A stretch of DNA of 64,000 nt from Hydrogenophaga pseudoflava NBRC 102511 (lineage in GTDB: Bacteria > Pseudomonadota > Gammaproteobacteria > Burkholderiales > Burkholderiaceae_C). The position numbers and the translations under genes are program-made. The stretch lies in assembly GCF_001592285.1 (NCBI RefSeq), contig NZ_BCWQ01000002.1:62001-126000 (forward strand). Direction: 5' to 3'. The notes under the pieces are model-generated. The model made no database searches. It was not told where the DNA came from and saw only the letters and a program-made list of their open reading frames with translations. Shown one piece after another: positions 41,901 to 49,947 of the stretch. Each line of letters starts with the position of its first letter. Within the stretch, counting starts at the first letter, position 1.

Positions 41901-42046
41901 GTGCTGACGGTGACCGTCGGTTCGTCGATCTTGGGGTACTCGCGCACCGTGAGCCCCTGGAAGGCCACCAGGCCCACCAGCAGGATCAACAGGGACAGCA
42001 CGCTCGCGAAGACCGGGCGGCGGATGGCAATCTCGGGCAGTTGCAT
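38951..42046 (-). CDS. RND multidrug efflux permease (HAE1 type)
   Basis: 1031-aa inner-membrane proton/drug antiporter. Twelve membrane helices in two repeats with two large periplasmic loops; the TM4 acid pair is in LAIGLVVDDAIVVLENIYRH, and FALMALFGFSINTLTLLALVLAIG precedes it. N-terminus MQLPEIAIRRPVFASVLSLLIL fits this class. It needs the adjoining adaptor (42077-43324); no outer-membrane TolC gene is in the window. Substrates unknown. Confidence 0.94.
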   Translation of the reverse strand: MQLPEIAIRRPVFASVLSLLILLVGLVAFQGLTVREYPKIDEPTVTVSTTFTGASSEVVESQVSKPLEDSIAGIEGVDVITSISRQERSQITVRFKLERDPDSAAADVRDKVSRVRQRLPQGIDEPVIAKVEADAFPVIWLALTSDTHSALQLSDLANRIAKPVLQTAPGAAEVRVYGERKYSMRIWADPDRLAAYGLTVQDIEDALRRSNLEVPAGRIESSQREFNVTAATDLQTPQQFRDVTIRNVNGLPIRLGDVARVVQGPQDERSSVRLNGRDSVSLGVIRQATANPLELSAGVRQLLEKVKADLPPGINVDIANDNSVFIDRSIKAVYTTIAEAVVLVALVIFVFLRTLRASIIPLVTIPVSLVGSFALMALFGFSINTLTLLALVLAIGLVVDDAIVVLENIYRHIEEGMKPFDAAIRGAREIGFAVVAMTLTLAAVYAPLAFTPGRTGRLFAEFALALAGAVVVSGFVALTLSPMMSSKLLRHNPNPGWFDRGMERVLVAITNGYSRMLAGALRVRWLVVGIMLASAVGSWWLLKTTKQELAPLEDRGVILVNINGPDGATLNYTRRYAEAVERIGQDYPEFDRIFANIGNPTVAQGSVFLRATPWEERERSTLEIARELQPKIGALPGISAFPITPPSLGQGFRERPINYVIVTSDSYENLSRTVRRFQDEMAKYPGFQQVDTDLRLNKPEIRMDVDRERAADMGVSVDAIARTVETLLGGRTVTRYKQGGEQYDVVVQTDRTQRSAPDDIDRLFVRGRGDAMIPLASLVKVSEVVVPRELNHFGQRRSASITANLGPELALGDALQIMNTIAAEVLPPGYTTDLNGQSREFRSSSGSLAIVFALSLLFIFLVLAAQFESFVDPFIILLSVPLSMLGALLALRLTGGTLNVFSQIGLITLVGLISKHGILIVEFANQLREQGQSKLEAVTAAAALRLRPIMMTTGAMVLGALPLALASGAGAESRQQIGWVIVGGMSVGTLLTIFVVPTMYMLLARTRHGSRVLPQETAQVPSHPGDVLVAK

Positions 42047-42076
42047 GGTCGGGCTCCTGTGCGGTGCGGAACGGCC

Positions 42077-43324
42077 TCAGCCCGCTGCGGGCGGTTTGCC
42101 GCCCGCAGGCGCATCACCCGGCTTGGCTGAGGGAGCGCCGGCCGGTGGCCCGCCCTTGCCAGCGCCTGGCTGGCCGGCTTCGGGCCGGCTCATGTCCACC
42201 ACACGGACGGCGGTCCCGTCCTGCTGCAGCCGCTGCTGCCCGGCGACCACCACGGTGTCGCCCACCGCCACACCGTCGGTGATTTCCACCTGGCCGGCGC
42301 GGCGCACGCCGATGCGGACCTCGGTGCGCTGGGTGACCAGCTTGGCGCCATCGCCCTCGCCTTCCTTGCGCAGCTTGATGACGAACTGCTTGCCCGCCTG
42401 CGGCACGATGGCCTCCTCGGGCACGACCAGGGCCGCGTCGTTGACCGAAAACACGGTGTTGACCCGCGCGAACATGCCCGGGCGCAGGTCCTTGCCCGCT
42501 GTCGAGGGCAGCACCGCCCGCACGGCCACCGAGCGCCCGTTGGCGTCCAGCAGCGGGTCGACCGCCTGGATGCGGGCCTGAAAGTTCTGGCCTGGCAGAG
42601 CATCCAGCTGAACCTGCACCGACTGGCCCGCCGCCACCAGGCTCTGGTAGCGCTCGGGCAGGCGGAAGTCCACCGTCAGCTGCGAGGTGTCTTCAAGGTT
42701 GATCAGGTCGGCACCGTCCTTGACGTACTCGCCGAGGTTGATGTTGATCAGGCCCACCGTGCCGTCGAAGGGCGCCACGACGCGCATACGCGCCAAGCGA
42801 GCCTGCGCCAGCGACACCTGGGCCTCGGCCACCTGGAGGGCGGCGCGGCTTTCATCGAGCACCCGCTGGGCAACGAAGGCCTGGGCCACCAGCTCCTCGT
42901 TGCGCTTGAGGTTGGCGCGCGCAATCGACAGCTGCGCCTGGGCCTGGCTCAGTTCCGCCTTCTGCAACGTGTCGTCCATCTGCACCAGCAACTGGCCCTT
43001 GCGCACCCGGGCACCATCCGACACCGCGATCTGCACGATGCGACCGGCCACCTCGGGCCGCAGGGTCACGCTCTGGCGCGAACGCAGGGTGCCGACGGAC
43101 TGGGCATCGTCCTGCAGCCGTTGGGTCTGGACCTTGGTGACCTCGACCCCCGGCATGCCACCACCGCCTTGGCCGGGCCGTCCACCGGCAGCACCGGGGG
43201 AAGCGGGAGTGCCCGGTGCGGCCTGCTGTGCACCTGCAGCGGGACGGTTCTGAAACCACCAGGCGCCGGCCGACGCCAGCGCAATGCCGCCCACAGCGAC
43301 CCAGACGTAGAGTTTTTGTGCCAT
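42077..43324 (-). CDS. RND efflux periplasmic adaptor (membrane fusion protein)
   Basis: 415 aa with an N-terminal membrane anchor/signal (~1-25), a Gly/Pro/Ala-rich linker, then a barrel-sandwich and alpha-hairpin (LRPEVAGRIVQIAVSDGARVRKGQLLVQMD; ~115-185 coiled-coil) and a beta-barrel domain. A 35-residue Gly/Ala/Pro/Lys-rich C-terminal tail follows. Starts 30 nt before the permease gene, forming an operon. A TGATACATT extended -10-like sequence lies upstream on the minus strand, low confidence. Confidence 0.93.
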   Translation of the reverse strand: MAQKLYVWVAVGGIALASAGAWWFQNRPAAGAQQAAPGTPASPGAAGGRPGQGGGGMPGVEVTKVQTQRLQDDAQSVGTLRSRQSVTLRPEVAGRIVQIAVSDGARVRKGQLLVQMDDTLQKAELSQAQAQLSIARANLKRNEELVAQAFVAQRVLDESRAALQVAEAQVSLAQARLARMRVVAPFDGTVGLININLGEYVKDGADLINLEDTSQLTVDFRLPERYQSLVAAGQSVQVQLDALPGQNFQARIQAVDPLLDANGRSVAVRAVLPSTAGKDLRPGMFARVNTVFSVNDAALVVPEEAIVPQAGKQFVIKLRKEGEGDGAKLVTQRTEVRIGVRRAGQVEITDGVAVGDTVVVAGQQRLQQDGTAVRVVDMSRPEAGQPGAGKGGPPAGAPSAKPGDAPAGGKPPAAG

Positions 43325-43486
43325 GTAGTCTTCGTGTCCACGAAGGCCTCATGCAGCGTCCGTGCTGCGAATGAGACGGAGAAAGAAACGCAATGTATCA
43401 GCGCAGACGCTGCTGCGCTGCACAAGTTCCCGAAGCCCCGCGAGAACGGTCACCCGTTCATCGGGATTCATCAGGTCGCTCGAACC

Positions 43487-43927
43487 TCAGGTGGGCACAC
43501 CCCGGTTCGCCAGGGCATCGGCCCGCTCGTTGCCCGGGTCACCGGCGTGTCCTTTGACCCAGTGCCACTCAATCTTGTGCGTGCCCTGGTGCACCAGCGC
43601 ATCCAGGCGCTGCCACAGGTCGGCGTTCTTCACCGGCTGCCGGCTGGCCGTCTTCCAGCCCTTGGCCTTCCAGCCGTGAATCCACTCGGTGATGCCCTTG
43701 CGCACGTATTCGCTGTCAAGGTAGAGCGCCACCGTGCAGGGGCGCTTGAGCGCCGCCAGACCTTCAATGACCGCGGTCAGCTCCATGCGGTTGTTGGTGG
43801 TCTCGCGCTCGCCGCCCCACAACTCCTTTTCGTGCCCGCCCGATTTCAGGTAGACCCCCCAGCCGCCCGGACCGGGGTTGCCCTTGCAGGCACCATCGGT
43901 GTACATCACCACGTGATTCAAATTCAA
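43487..43927 (-). CDS. rnhA: Ribonuclease HI
   Basis: Degrades the RNA strand of RNA-DNA hybrids. 146 aa with the active-site [14 protein letters not shown] (Asp), [13 protein letters not shown] (Glu), YLDSEYV (Asp) and [11 protein letters not shown] (Asp). Gene order rnhA next to a YafS-like methyltransferase and gloB matches the order in E. coli. ATG 43927 starts [12 protein letters not shown]. Confidence 0.97.
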   Translation of the reverse strand: MNLNHVVMYTDGACKGNPGPGGWGVYLKSGGHEKELWGGERETTNNRMELTAVIEGLAALKRPCTVALYLDSEYVRKGITEWIHGWKAKGWKTASRQPVKNADLWQRLDALVHQGTHKIEWHWVKGHAGDPGNERADALANRGVPT

Positions 43928-43945
43928 TGCTCCAGAAAGGCGCGT

Positions 43946-44785
43946 TCAGCGCCGGTTTGCAATGGTCACGGGCGCGGTGCCCGAAGCGCGCCGCGGTCGC
44001 CAGGCAGGCCCGAGCAGACGCACCCCACGCACCCGCTTGACCGCGACAAAAAAATAGACCGATCCGAAGATCGGCCACCAGCGGGGGCCGGCGCGGTCCA
44101 TCCAGGCATAGCGCTGCAGCCACTTGTCGCTGTGGACCGCGGGCCGGTAACAACCAAAGTGCTGCGACTCGACTTCGAGGCCCAGCAGGCTGAACCAGTC
44201 CCGCAGCCGCCCAGGCCCGATGAACTCGCCGGCCTCGGGCAGGTACAACTCCGACAGACCCAGCGCCGAGATGCCGAAGCGGCCCATCAGGCGCGCACGG
44301 CTCTGGCGCAGCCCCCAGAAGCTGTTGGGGTTGAAACCCGCCACCACCACACGTCCTTCGGGCACAAGCACACGCTCCACCTCGCGCAGCACATGGTGCG
44401 GGTCGGCGCTCAGCTCCAGGGTGTGGGGCAGCACCACCAGATCCAGACTCGCTTCGGGAAAAGGAAGCGCCGCTGCGTTGGTCACCAGCGCCACGCGCGG
44501 GATCGCTGAGGAGGATGCCCCTGCGACTCCGGCTGCGGGCACCGTGTCGCGGTCCGGTCCAGTCGGAATTTCCTCGGCGCTGAGCATTTCTTCGGGCAGG
44601 GCCAGCCACCGGTGAGGCATCCGGTTGGCCGCCAGCGCATGCAGTTCCGGCAGCCCCAGCTGCAGCGCGTTGTAGCCGAACAAGTTCACCACCGAACGGT
44701 CGAACTGACCCTGTTCCCACTGGAGCAAGTAGCGCCCCGGAGGGGTCTGGAACCAGTCGGTCAAACTTATAATTCGGTCATTCAT
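43946..44785 (-). CDS. Class I SAM-dependent methyltransferase (YafS-like)
   Basis: 279 aa. Rossmann-type methyltransferase features HTLELSADPHHVLREVERVLVPEGRVVVAGFNP; the usual Gly-rich motif I is poorly conserved, as in YafS. Substrate unknown. Sits between rnhA and divergent gloB, the order of E. coli gloB-yafS-rnhA. A Pro/Ala/Asp-rich insertion (~68-90) and the Arg-rich C-terminal tail are extra relative to the core. Confidence 0.83.
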   Translation of the reverse strand: MNDRIISLTDWFQTPPGRYLLQWEQGQFDRSVVNLFGYNALQLGLPELHALAANRMPHRWLALPEEMLSAEEIPTGPDRDTVPAAGVAGASSSAIPRVALVTNAAALPFPEASLDLVVLPHTLELSADPHHVLREVERVLVPEGRVVVAGFNPNSFWGLRQSRARLMGRFGISALGLSELYLPEAGEFIGPGRLRDWFSLLGLEVESQHFGCYRPAVHSDKWLQRYAWMDRAGPRWWPIFGSVYFFVAVKRVRGVRLLGPAWRPRRASGTAPVTIANRR

Positions 44786-44869
44786 TCTGGGTGTTCAAGC
44801 GACGGTCTCTTCGGGCCGCAACCCGGTCCCGCCCGGTACTCTACACGCCCTGCCCAAGGTGCGAGCCCC

Positions 44870-45643
44870 ATGACCCTGATCCCGCTTCCCGCCTTCAATG
44901 ACAACTACATCTGGGTGCTTCATGATGGCCGGCGTGCGCTCGTGGTGGACCCGGGGGAATCGGAGGGTGTGCTGAGATGGCTGGGTTCGCAGGGCATCAC
45001 GCTCGACGCCATCCTGGTCACCCATCATCACGGCGATCACACGGGGGGTGTGGACGCACTGAGGCAGGCCACCGGCGCACGGGTGATCGGCCCCGCACGC
45101 GAGGTCGTTCCCGAGCCCCTTGAGCGTGTGAGCGAAGGCGACACCATCGAACTGCTGGGCCTGCGCTTCGAGGTGATGGACGTGCCGGGCCACACCGCGG
45201 GCCACATCGCCTACCACTGCGCCGATGTGGACGGCCGGCCTCTGCTGTTCTGCGGTGACACGCTGTTTTCTGCCGGCTGTGGCCGCCTGTTCGAAGGCAC
45301 ACCTCAGCAGATGCTGGCCTCGCTCGACCGCCTGGCGGTCCTGCCGGACGACACCCGGGTGTGCTGCACCCACGAGTACACGCTGTCCAATCTGCGGTTT
45401 GCGCGGGCGGTGGATCCGGACAATGCCGATCTGCAGGCGCACGAACAACACTGTCAGTCGCTGCGCGAGCGGAACCTTCCCACGCTGCCCAGCTCCATCG
45501 GACTGGAAAAGCAGATCAACCCCTTCCTTCGCGTGCGTGCGCCGGCCCTCTCAGAAGCTGCCCGCCGCCATGCCCCAGAGACCCCTTCCGACGCGCTGGG
45601 TGTGTTCACCACGCTGCGTGCCTGGAAAAACGTGTTTCAGTAG
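44870..45643 (+). CDS. gloB: Hydroxyacylglutathione hydrolase (glyoxalase II)
   Basis: Splits S-D-lactoylglutathione to D-lactate and glutathione. 257 aa with the metallo-hydrolase motif THHHGDH, the VPGHTAGHIAYH and FCGDTLFSAGCGRLFEG motifs and the C-terminal glyoxalase II helical domain. ATG 44870 is the conserved N-terminus MTLIPLPAFNDNYIWVL. A TATAAT hexamer at 44768-44773 could be its -10. Confidence 0.96.
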   Translation: MTLIPLPAFNDNYIWVLHDGRRALVVDPGESEGVLRWLGSQGITLDAILVTHHHGDHTGGVDALRQATGARVIGPAREVVPEPLERVSEGDTIELLGLRFEVMDVPGHTAGHIAYHCADVDGRPLLFCGDTLFSAGCGRLFEGTPQQMLASLDRLAVLPDDTRVCCTHEYTLSNLRFARAVDPDNADLQAHEQHCQSLRERNLPTLPSSIGLEKQINPFLRVRAPALSEAARRHAPETPSDALGVFTTLRAWKNVFQ

Positions 45644-45646
45644 TCC

Positions 45647-47287
45647 ATGACCTTTCTCTCTTCGTTGCCCGTCCGCGCGCGCTGTTGTTCGGCACGTTCC
45701 TTGAAAGTGCTGAGCAGCCTCGGATTCGCGGCGCTGCTGGCCGCCTGTGCAAACACCCCGCTGCCACCGCACGAGCCGCCGCAGACGCCGTCTCCCGGCG
45801 CCACCGCCCCGTCCCAGGCCGCCGCTCCCCAGCTTCCGCGGGTTCAGACGCCCCATGCCCCGCTGAGCGAGATTTCCATCGCGTCCGCCACGCCACCGCC
45901 CGTCACCATGCTGGCGGCACCGGCGGACATCTGGGAACGCATCCGCCGCGGTCTCGCGATGCAGGACCTCGACGGTGAGCTGGTGCGCGACCGCGAACAG
46001 TGGTACGCCTCGCGGCCCGACTACATCCAGCGCATGACCGAGCGCTCGAGCCGCTACCTGTTCCACATCGTCGAGGAGATCGAGCGGCGCAACCTGCCCA
46101 TGGAGCTGGCGCTGCTGCCGTTCATCGAGAGCGCGTTCAACCCCCAGGCGGTGTCCAGCGCCCGGGCCGCGGGCATGTGGCAGTTCATGCCCGCCACCGG
46201 CCAGTCCTTCGACCTCAAGCAGAACGTGTTCCGCGACGACCGCCGCGATGTGCTGGCCTCAACCCGTGCGGCGCTCGACTACCTTGAACAGCTGCACGCC
46301 CGGTTCGGCGACTGGCACCTGGCGCTGGCCGCCTACAACTGGGGCCAGGGCAACGTCAACCGGGCCATCACCCGCAACCAGCGGGAGGGCCGCCCCACCG
46401 GCTACACCGACCTGAACATGCCGCTGGAAACGCGCATGTACGTGCCCAAGCTGCAGGCGGTCGAGAACATCGTCGCGCGCCCCGAGGTGTTCGGCACCGT
46501 GCTGCCGTCCATCGGCAACCATCCCTTCTTCGACACGCTCACGATCGAGCGCGACATGGACGTGTCGCTCATCGCGAGCCTCGCGGGCATCAGCGAACGC
46601 GACTTCCGCACGCTCAACCCGTCCATCAAGCAACCGCTGGTGATGGCCGCGGGCACTCCGAACATCCTGCTGCCGTGGGACAACGCCAAGGTGTTCGAGG
46701 AAAAGCTCAAGACCTACAACGGTCCGCTGGCCAGCTGGACCGCCTGGGTGGCGCCGTCCACCATGAGCGTGTCTGATGTGGCCAAGCGCGTGGGCATGAG
46801 CGAGTCCGAGTTGCGCAGCGTGAACAACATCCCGCCGCGCATGAAGGTCCGGGCCGGTTCCAGCCTGCTGGTCCACCGCAACGGCGCGCGGGATCGGGAC
46901 GTGAGCGAGTTCGTGGCCGACAACGCCCAGCTCAGCCTGGCGCCCGAGGTGGTGCTCCGGCGCACGGTTGTTCGCGCCCGCAAGGGCGACACGCTGGCCC
47001 GTGTGGCCCAGCGCTACCGGGTGAGCACCGTCAGCGTGGCGGGCTGGAACGGCCTGTCCGTGAACGCGAAGCTCAAGTCGGGCCAGCGCCTCACGCTGAT
47101 GCTGCCCAAATCCGTCCGCGTGGCCGAGCGTGCCCCTGCCCGCTCGGCGAAGGCCGGCAAGGCCACCCGCAGCAAGCAGGCCAGCGCGAAAAAGCCTGCT
47201 CGTTCCGCCAAGGTGACCAAGGGCAAACAGAAGAGCGTCCGGGTCGCGTCGGAGGAGCGCTCCAGCCGCAAGACCACCAAACGCTGA
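45647..47287 (+). CDS. MltD-type lytic transglycosylase lipoprotein with LysM domains and a basic tail
   Basis: 546 aa. Lipobox LLAAC near residue 36 predicts a lipoprotein. SLT domain at ~145-260 with the catalytic Glu in LPFIESAFNP and MWQFMPATGQSF, then MltD-specific region and two LysM-like domains (~345-420 and ~440-485; the latter ARKGDTLARVAQRYRVSTVSVAGWN). The last ~55 residues are Lys/Ser/Ala/Arg-rich with no obvious domain. Starts 3 nt after the gloB stop. Cuts glycan strands of peptidoglycan. Confidence 0.9.
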   Translation: MTFLSSLPVRARCCSARSLKVLSSLGFAALLAACANTPLPPHEPPQTPSPGATAPSQAAAPQLPRVQTPHAPLSEISIASATPPPVTMLAAPADIWERIRRGLAMQDLDGELVRDREQWYASRPDYIQRMTERSSRYLFHIVEEIERRNLPMELALLPFIESAFNPQAVSSARAAGMWQFMPATGQSFDLKQNVFRDDRRDVLASTRAALDYLEQLHARFGDWHLALAAYNWGQGNVNRAITRNQREGRPTGYTDLNMPLETRMYVPKLQAVENIVARPEVFGTVLPSIGNHPFFDTLTIERDMDVSLIASLAGISERDFRTLNPSIKQPLVMAAGTPNILLPWDNAKVFEEKLKTYNGPLASWTAWVAPSTMSVSDVAKRVGMSESELRSVNNIPPRMKVRAGSSLLVHRNGARDRDVSEFVADNAQLSLAPEVVLRRTVVRARKGDTLARVAQRYRVSTVSVAGWNGLSVNAKLKSGQRLTLMLPKSVRVAERAPARSAKAGKATRSKQASAKKPARSAKVTKGKQKSVRVASEERSSRKTTKR

Positions 47288-47306
47288 ACATCCCCGGCGC
47301 GGCGCC

Positions 47307-48371
47307 TCAGGCCTTGAACCGAGCCTTGGCCTTGAGCGCCATGTCGTTCGTGAAAGTCTGCGAAAGGTCCACCTGGCGCAACGGTGACGCGGTGTCGAAC
47401 CGGGACATCACCCGCGCCATGGTCGCGGGCCCGGCATCGGGCATCAGCCCGTCGGGCGACCATGCTTCGCGAGCACGGCTGAACGCCGCCAGATACAGCG
47501 CCCGGTCACCCTGGAAGTACGACTCCGGCACCACCTTGTTGATGTCGGACAGGCCCGCCGTCTGCAGCCACTTGAGCGCATGGACCAGGCCATGGACCAG
47601 CGCCTGGCACTCGTCGCGGTGCGTGCCCAGGTAGTCGGCTGCCACGCTCAGACAACCTGCGGGCATCGGTCCACCGAACACATCGGCGTTGCCGCGCACC
47701 GTGCGTGTGTCCGCCACCAGGCGCAGCGCACTGTCCTGCTCCAGCTGGGTGATGACCGGGTCGGTGTAACAGATCGCATCGACCAGGCCGTTCCGGAAAT
47801 TCGCCAGCGCCGCCGTCGGGCTGGCGACGGGCACGAAATCCACGGTTTCCGCGCCCAGACGGCCGGCCGCCATCAACATGAGCACCATGCGGTGCGCTCC
47901 ACTGCCCAGAGACGGCACCAGCACCTTGCGCCCACGCAGGTCTTCGATGTTTCGGAAGCCCGCGAGTGTCTTGTGCGACACACCGAGCACCAGTTGGGGC
48001 GCACGCCCCTGCAGCACGATCGAAGGATAGGACTTGCCGCGCGCACGCAAGGCGACGCTGGTGCTGTAGGGACCGGAGAGCACCTGCGCCGACCCGGACA
48101 GCAGGGCCTGCAAGGCTGTTCCAGGCTCCATGAGGTCGCGCACCTGGACATCCAGCCCCTCGGCCGCGAAGTACCCCATGCGGTCGGCAATCGTCAGCGG
48201 CAGGTAGCAGAAGGCCGCGCGGTTCTCGACCGCCAGCACCACACGCCCGAACGGCGCGCGCGAAGGCTGCGACTGCAACTTCGCGCTGCCCTGCGCCATC
48301 GCCGCAGGCAGCCCGGCCACCATCGGCAAAGCCGAGGCCCAAGACCGCAACCACTCACGGCGACTCCACAT
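47307..48371 (-). CDS. Orphan ABC-type substrate-binding protein (NitT/TauT type) with Tat-like signal
   Basis: 354 aa. Starts MWSRREWLRSWASALPMVAG, with a twin-arginine-like signal; the mature part matches SsuA/THI5-like binding proteins (GYFAAEGLDVQVRDL; AQVLSGPYSTSVALRARG; FRNGLVDAICYTDPVI). No permease or ATPase is near. The longer upstream frame is rejected because the signal sequence begins at residue 46 of it. Confidence 0.85.
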   Translation of the reverse strand: MWSRREWLRSWASALPMVAGLPAAMAQGSAKLQSQPSRAPFGRVVLAVENRAAFCYLPLTIADRMGYFAAEGLDVQVRDLMEPGTALQALLSGSAQVLSGPYSTSVALRARGKSYPSIVLQGRAPQLVLGVSHKTLAGFRNIEDLRGRKVLVPSLGSGAHRMVLMLMAAGRLGAETVDFVPVASPTAALANFRNGLVDAICYTDPVITQLEQDSALRLVADTRTVRGNADVFGGPMPAGCLSVAADYLGTHRDECQALVHGLVHALKWLQTAGLSDINKVVPESYFQGDRALYLAAFSRAREAWSPDGLMPDAGPATMARVMSRFDTASPLRQVDLSQTFTNDMALKAKARFKA

Positions 48372-48506
48372 GCACGCGTCCTTCGGTTCCCTGATTCGAT
48401 GGAACCGAGCGTAGGTCACGGACGCCCGCTGCGCATCGGGACGAGTCCCGAGCGGGTTTCCACCGACGCCAAATGCAAGCCGATGTAACGGCCGCCGGCG
48501 TCGCAA

Positions 48507-48911
48507 TCAGATGAAGAGCAGCGCGATGTTGGCTGCGAACGCCAGCGCCCACACGGCGCTGCGCAGCGTGGCCATGTCGGCCACGTAGAACAGGATGTAC
48601 ATCAGCCGGAGCACCACGTACACAAAGCACAGCAGATCCAGCCGCGTCTGGAAGACCGAATGCTGGTGCGCAATGATCACCGCGCCGATGTAGAACGGCA
48701 TGGCCTCGAAGCAGTTGGCCTGCGCCGCGTTGGCCCGCGCGCGCCAACCCGACTGCCGTGCCAGCCATTCGCGCGGCAGGTGGTTGTCGTAGCCGCCGTC
48801 CCGGCGGGGTTTGGACACCGCCCCCGACTTGGCCAGCCAGGCGCAGCCGAGCGGCATCAGGGCCACGACCAGCACGGTCCAGTAGGCCACGGTCAGTCCG
48901 GCATAGGTCAT
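48507..48911 (-). CDS. MAPEG family membrane protein
   Basis: 134 aa with four hydrophobic segments and the MAPEG pattern RANAAQANCFEAMPFYIGAVI (Arg, Asn, Glu) and DLLCFVYVVLRLMYILFYVAD. Family members are glutathione- or lipid-linked membrane enzymes; specific function unknown. Starting at ATG 48911 (MTYAGLTVAYWTVLVV) begins with a helix. Confidence 0.84.
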   Translation of the reverse strand: MTYAGLTVAYWTVLVVALMPLGCAWLAKSGAVSKPRRDGGYDNHLPREWLARQSGWRARANAAQANCFEAMPFYIGAVIIAHQHSVFQTRLDLLCFVYVVLRLMYILFYVADMATLRSAVWALAFAANIALLFI

Positions 48912-48948
48912 GAAAACACCTTGAAACAAAAGGGAGTGGCCGGGCGAT

Positions 48949-49554
48949 TCAGCGCCGGTCCACCAGGGCGTGGGCAATGGTGCCCAGATCGACGTATTCG
49001 AGCTCGCTGCCGACCGGCACCCCGCGCGCCAGACGGGTGACGTTGACGCCGCGGGTCTTCAGCCCCTGCGCGATGACATGGGCCGTGGTCTCACCTTCGG
49101 CGGTGAAGTTGGTCGCCAGGATCACCTCGCGCACCACCCGCTCGCCCTGCTCGGTCGCGTCGATGCGCTCGAACAGTTTCTGCAGCCCGATCTCGCGCGG
49201 ACCCACGCCGTCCAGCGGGCTGAGTTTGCCCATCAGCACGAAGTACAGGCCCTTGTAGGCACCGGTGCGCTCCATCGCCGCCTGGTCGGCCGGTGTTTCC
49301 ACCACGCAGAGCAGGCCGCGGTCGCGCCGCGGGTCGTCGCAGGTCGGGCAGATGTCGTTTTCGGTGAAGGTGTGGCACATCGTGCAGTGCTTCACCGAGT
49401 TGCAGGCGTGCTGCAAGGCCTGCGACAGCCGCAGCGCGCCCTCGCGGTCGTGCTGCAGCAGATGGAAGGCCATGCGCTGGGCGGACTTCACCCCCACGCC
49501 GGGCAGGCAGCGCAGGGCCTGCACCAGCAGCTCCAGCGAGTGGGTATCGGCCAC
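48949..49554 (-). CDS. recR: Recombination protein RecR
   Basis: 201-aa DNA-repair clamp of RecFOR. N-terminal helix-hairpin-helix ([20 protein letters not shown]), Cys4 zinc motif (C-x2-C in HCTMC and C-x2-C in ICPTC) and Toprim ([20 protein letters not shown]). In the common order dnaX-ybaB-recR, 14 nt from ybaB. Confidence 0.97.
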   Translation of the reverse strand: MADTHSLELLVQALRCLPGVGVKSAQRMAFHLLQHDREGALRLSQALQHACNSVKHCTMCHTFTENDICPTCDDPRRDRGLLCVVETPADQAAMERTGAYKGLYFVLMGKLSPLDGVGPREIGLQKLFERIDATEQGERVVREVILATNFTAEGETTAHVIAQGLKTRGVNVTRLARGVPVGSELEYVDLGTIAHALVDRR

Positions 49555-49568
49555 GCGTGGTTGCGTGG

Positions 49569-49901
49569 TCAGAACGGGAATTTCATGCCGCCCGGCAGCC
49601 CGGGCATGCCGGCGGTGAGCTTGCCCATCTTCTCCTGCGAGGTCTCTTCGGCCTTGCGCACCGCGGCGTTGAAGGCGGCGGCCACCAGGTCTTCGAGCAT
49701 GTCCTTGTCGTCGGCCAGCAGCGAAGGGTCGATGGTCACGCGGCGCACGTCGTGCTTGCAGGTCATGAGCACCTTGACCAGACCGGCACCGGACTCGCCC
49801 GTGACCTCGATGTTGCCCAGTTCGTCCTGGGCCTTCTTGAGGTTTTCCTGCATGGCCTGGGCCTGCTTCATCAGGCCGGCGAGTTGTCCTTTGTTGAACA
49901 T
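49569..49901 (-). CDS. ybaB: Nucleoid-associated protein YbaB/EbfC
   Basis: 110-aa DNA-binding protein. [21 protein letters not shown] start and [10 protein letters not shown] end are those of the family. ATG 49901; the longer frame upstream is not supported. Sits between dnaX and recR. Confidence 0.95.
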   Translation of the reverse strand: MFNKGQLAGLMKQAQAMQENLKKAQDELGNIEVTGESGAGLVKVLMTCKHDVRRVTIDPSLLADDKDMLEDLVAAAFNAAVRKAEETSQEKMGKLTAGMPGLPGGMKFPF

Positions 49902-49947
49902 GGTGTTCCTTGGGTTGGGGTTCTTGGAATGAATAAAAGCTGTGCGT

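Noticed and set aside
38978-42130. 1050-codon open frame antisense to the RND permease
   Set aside because: It is the shadow of a high-GC gene: the encoded sequence is rich in His, Arg, Gln, Asp, Ala and Val with no domain, and the opposite strand encodes a full RND transporter.
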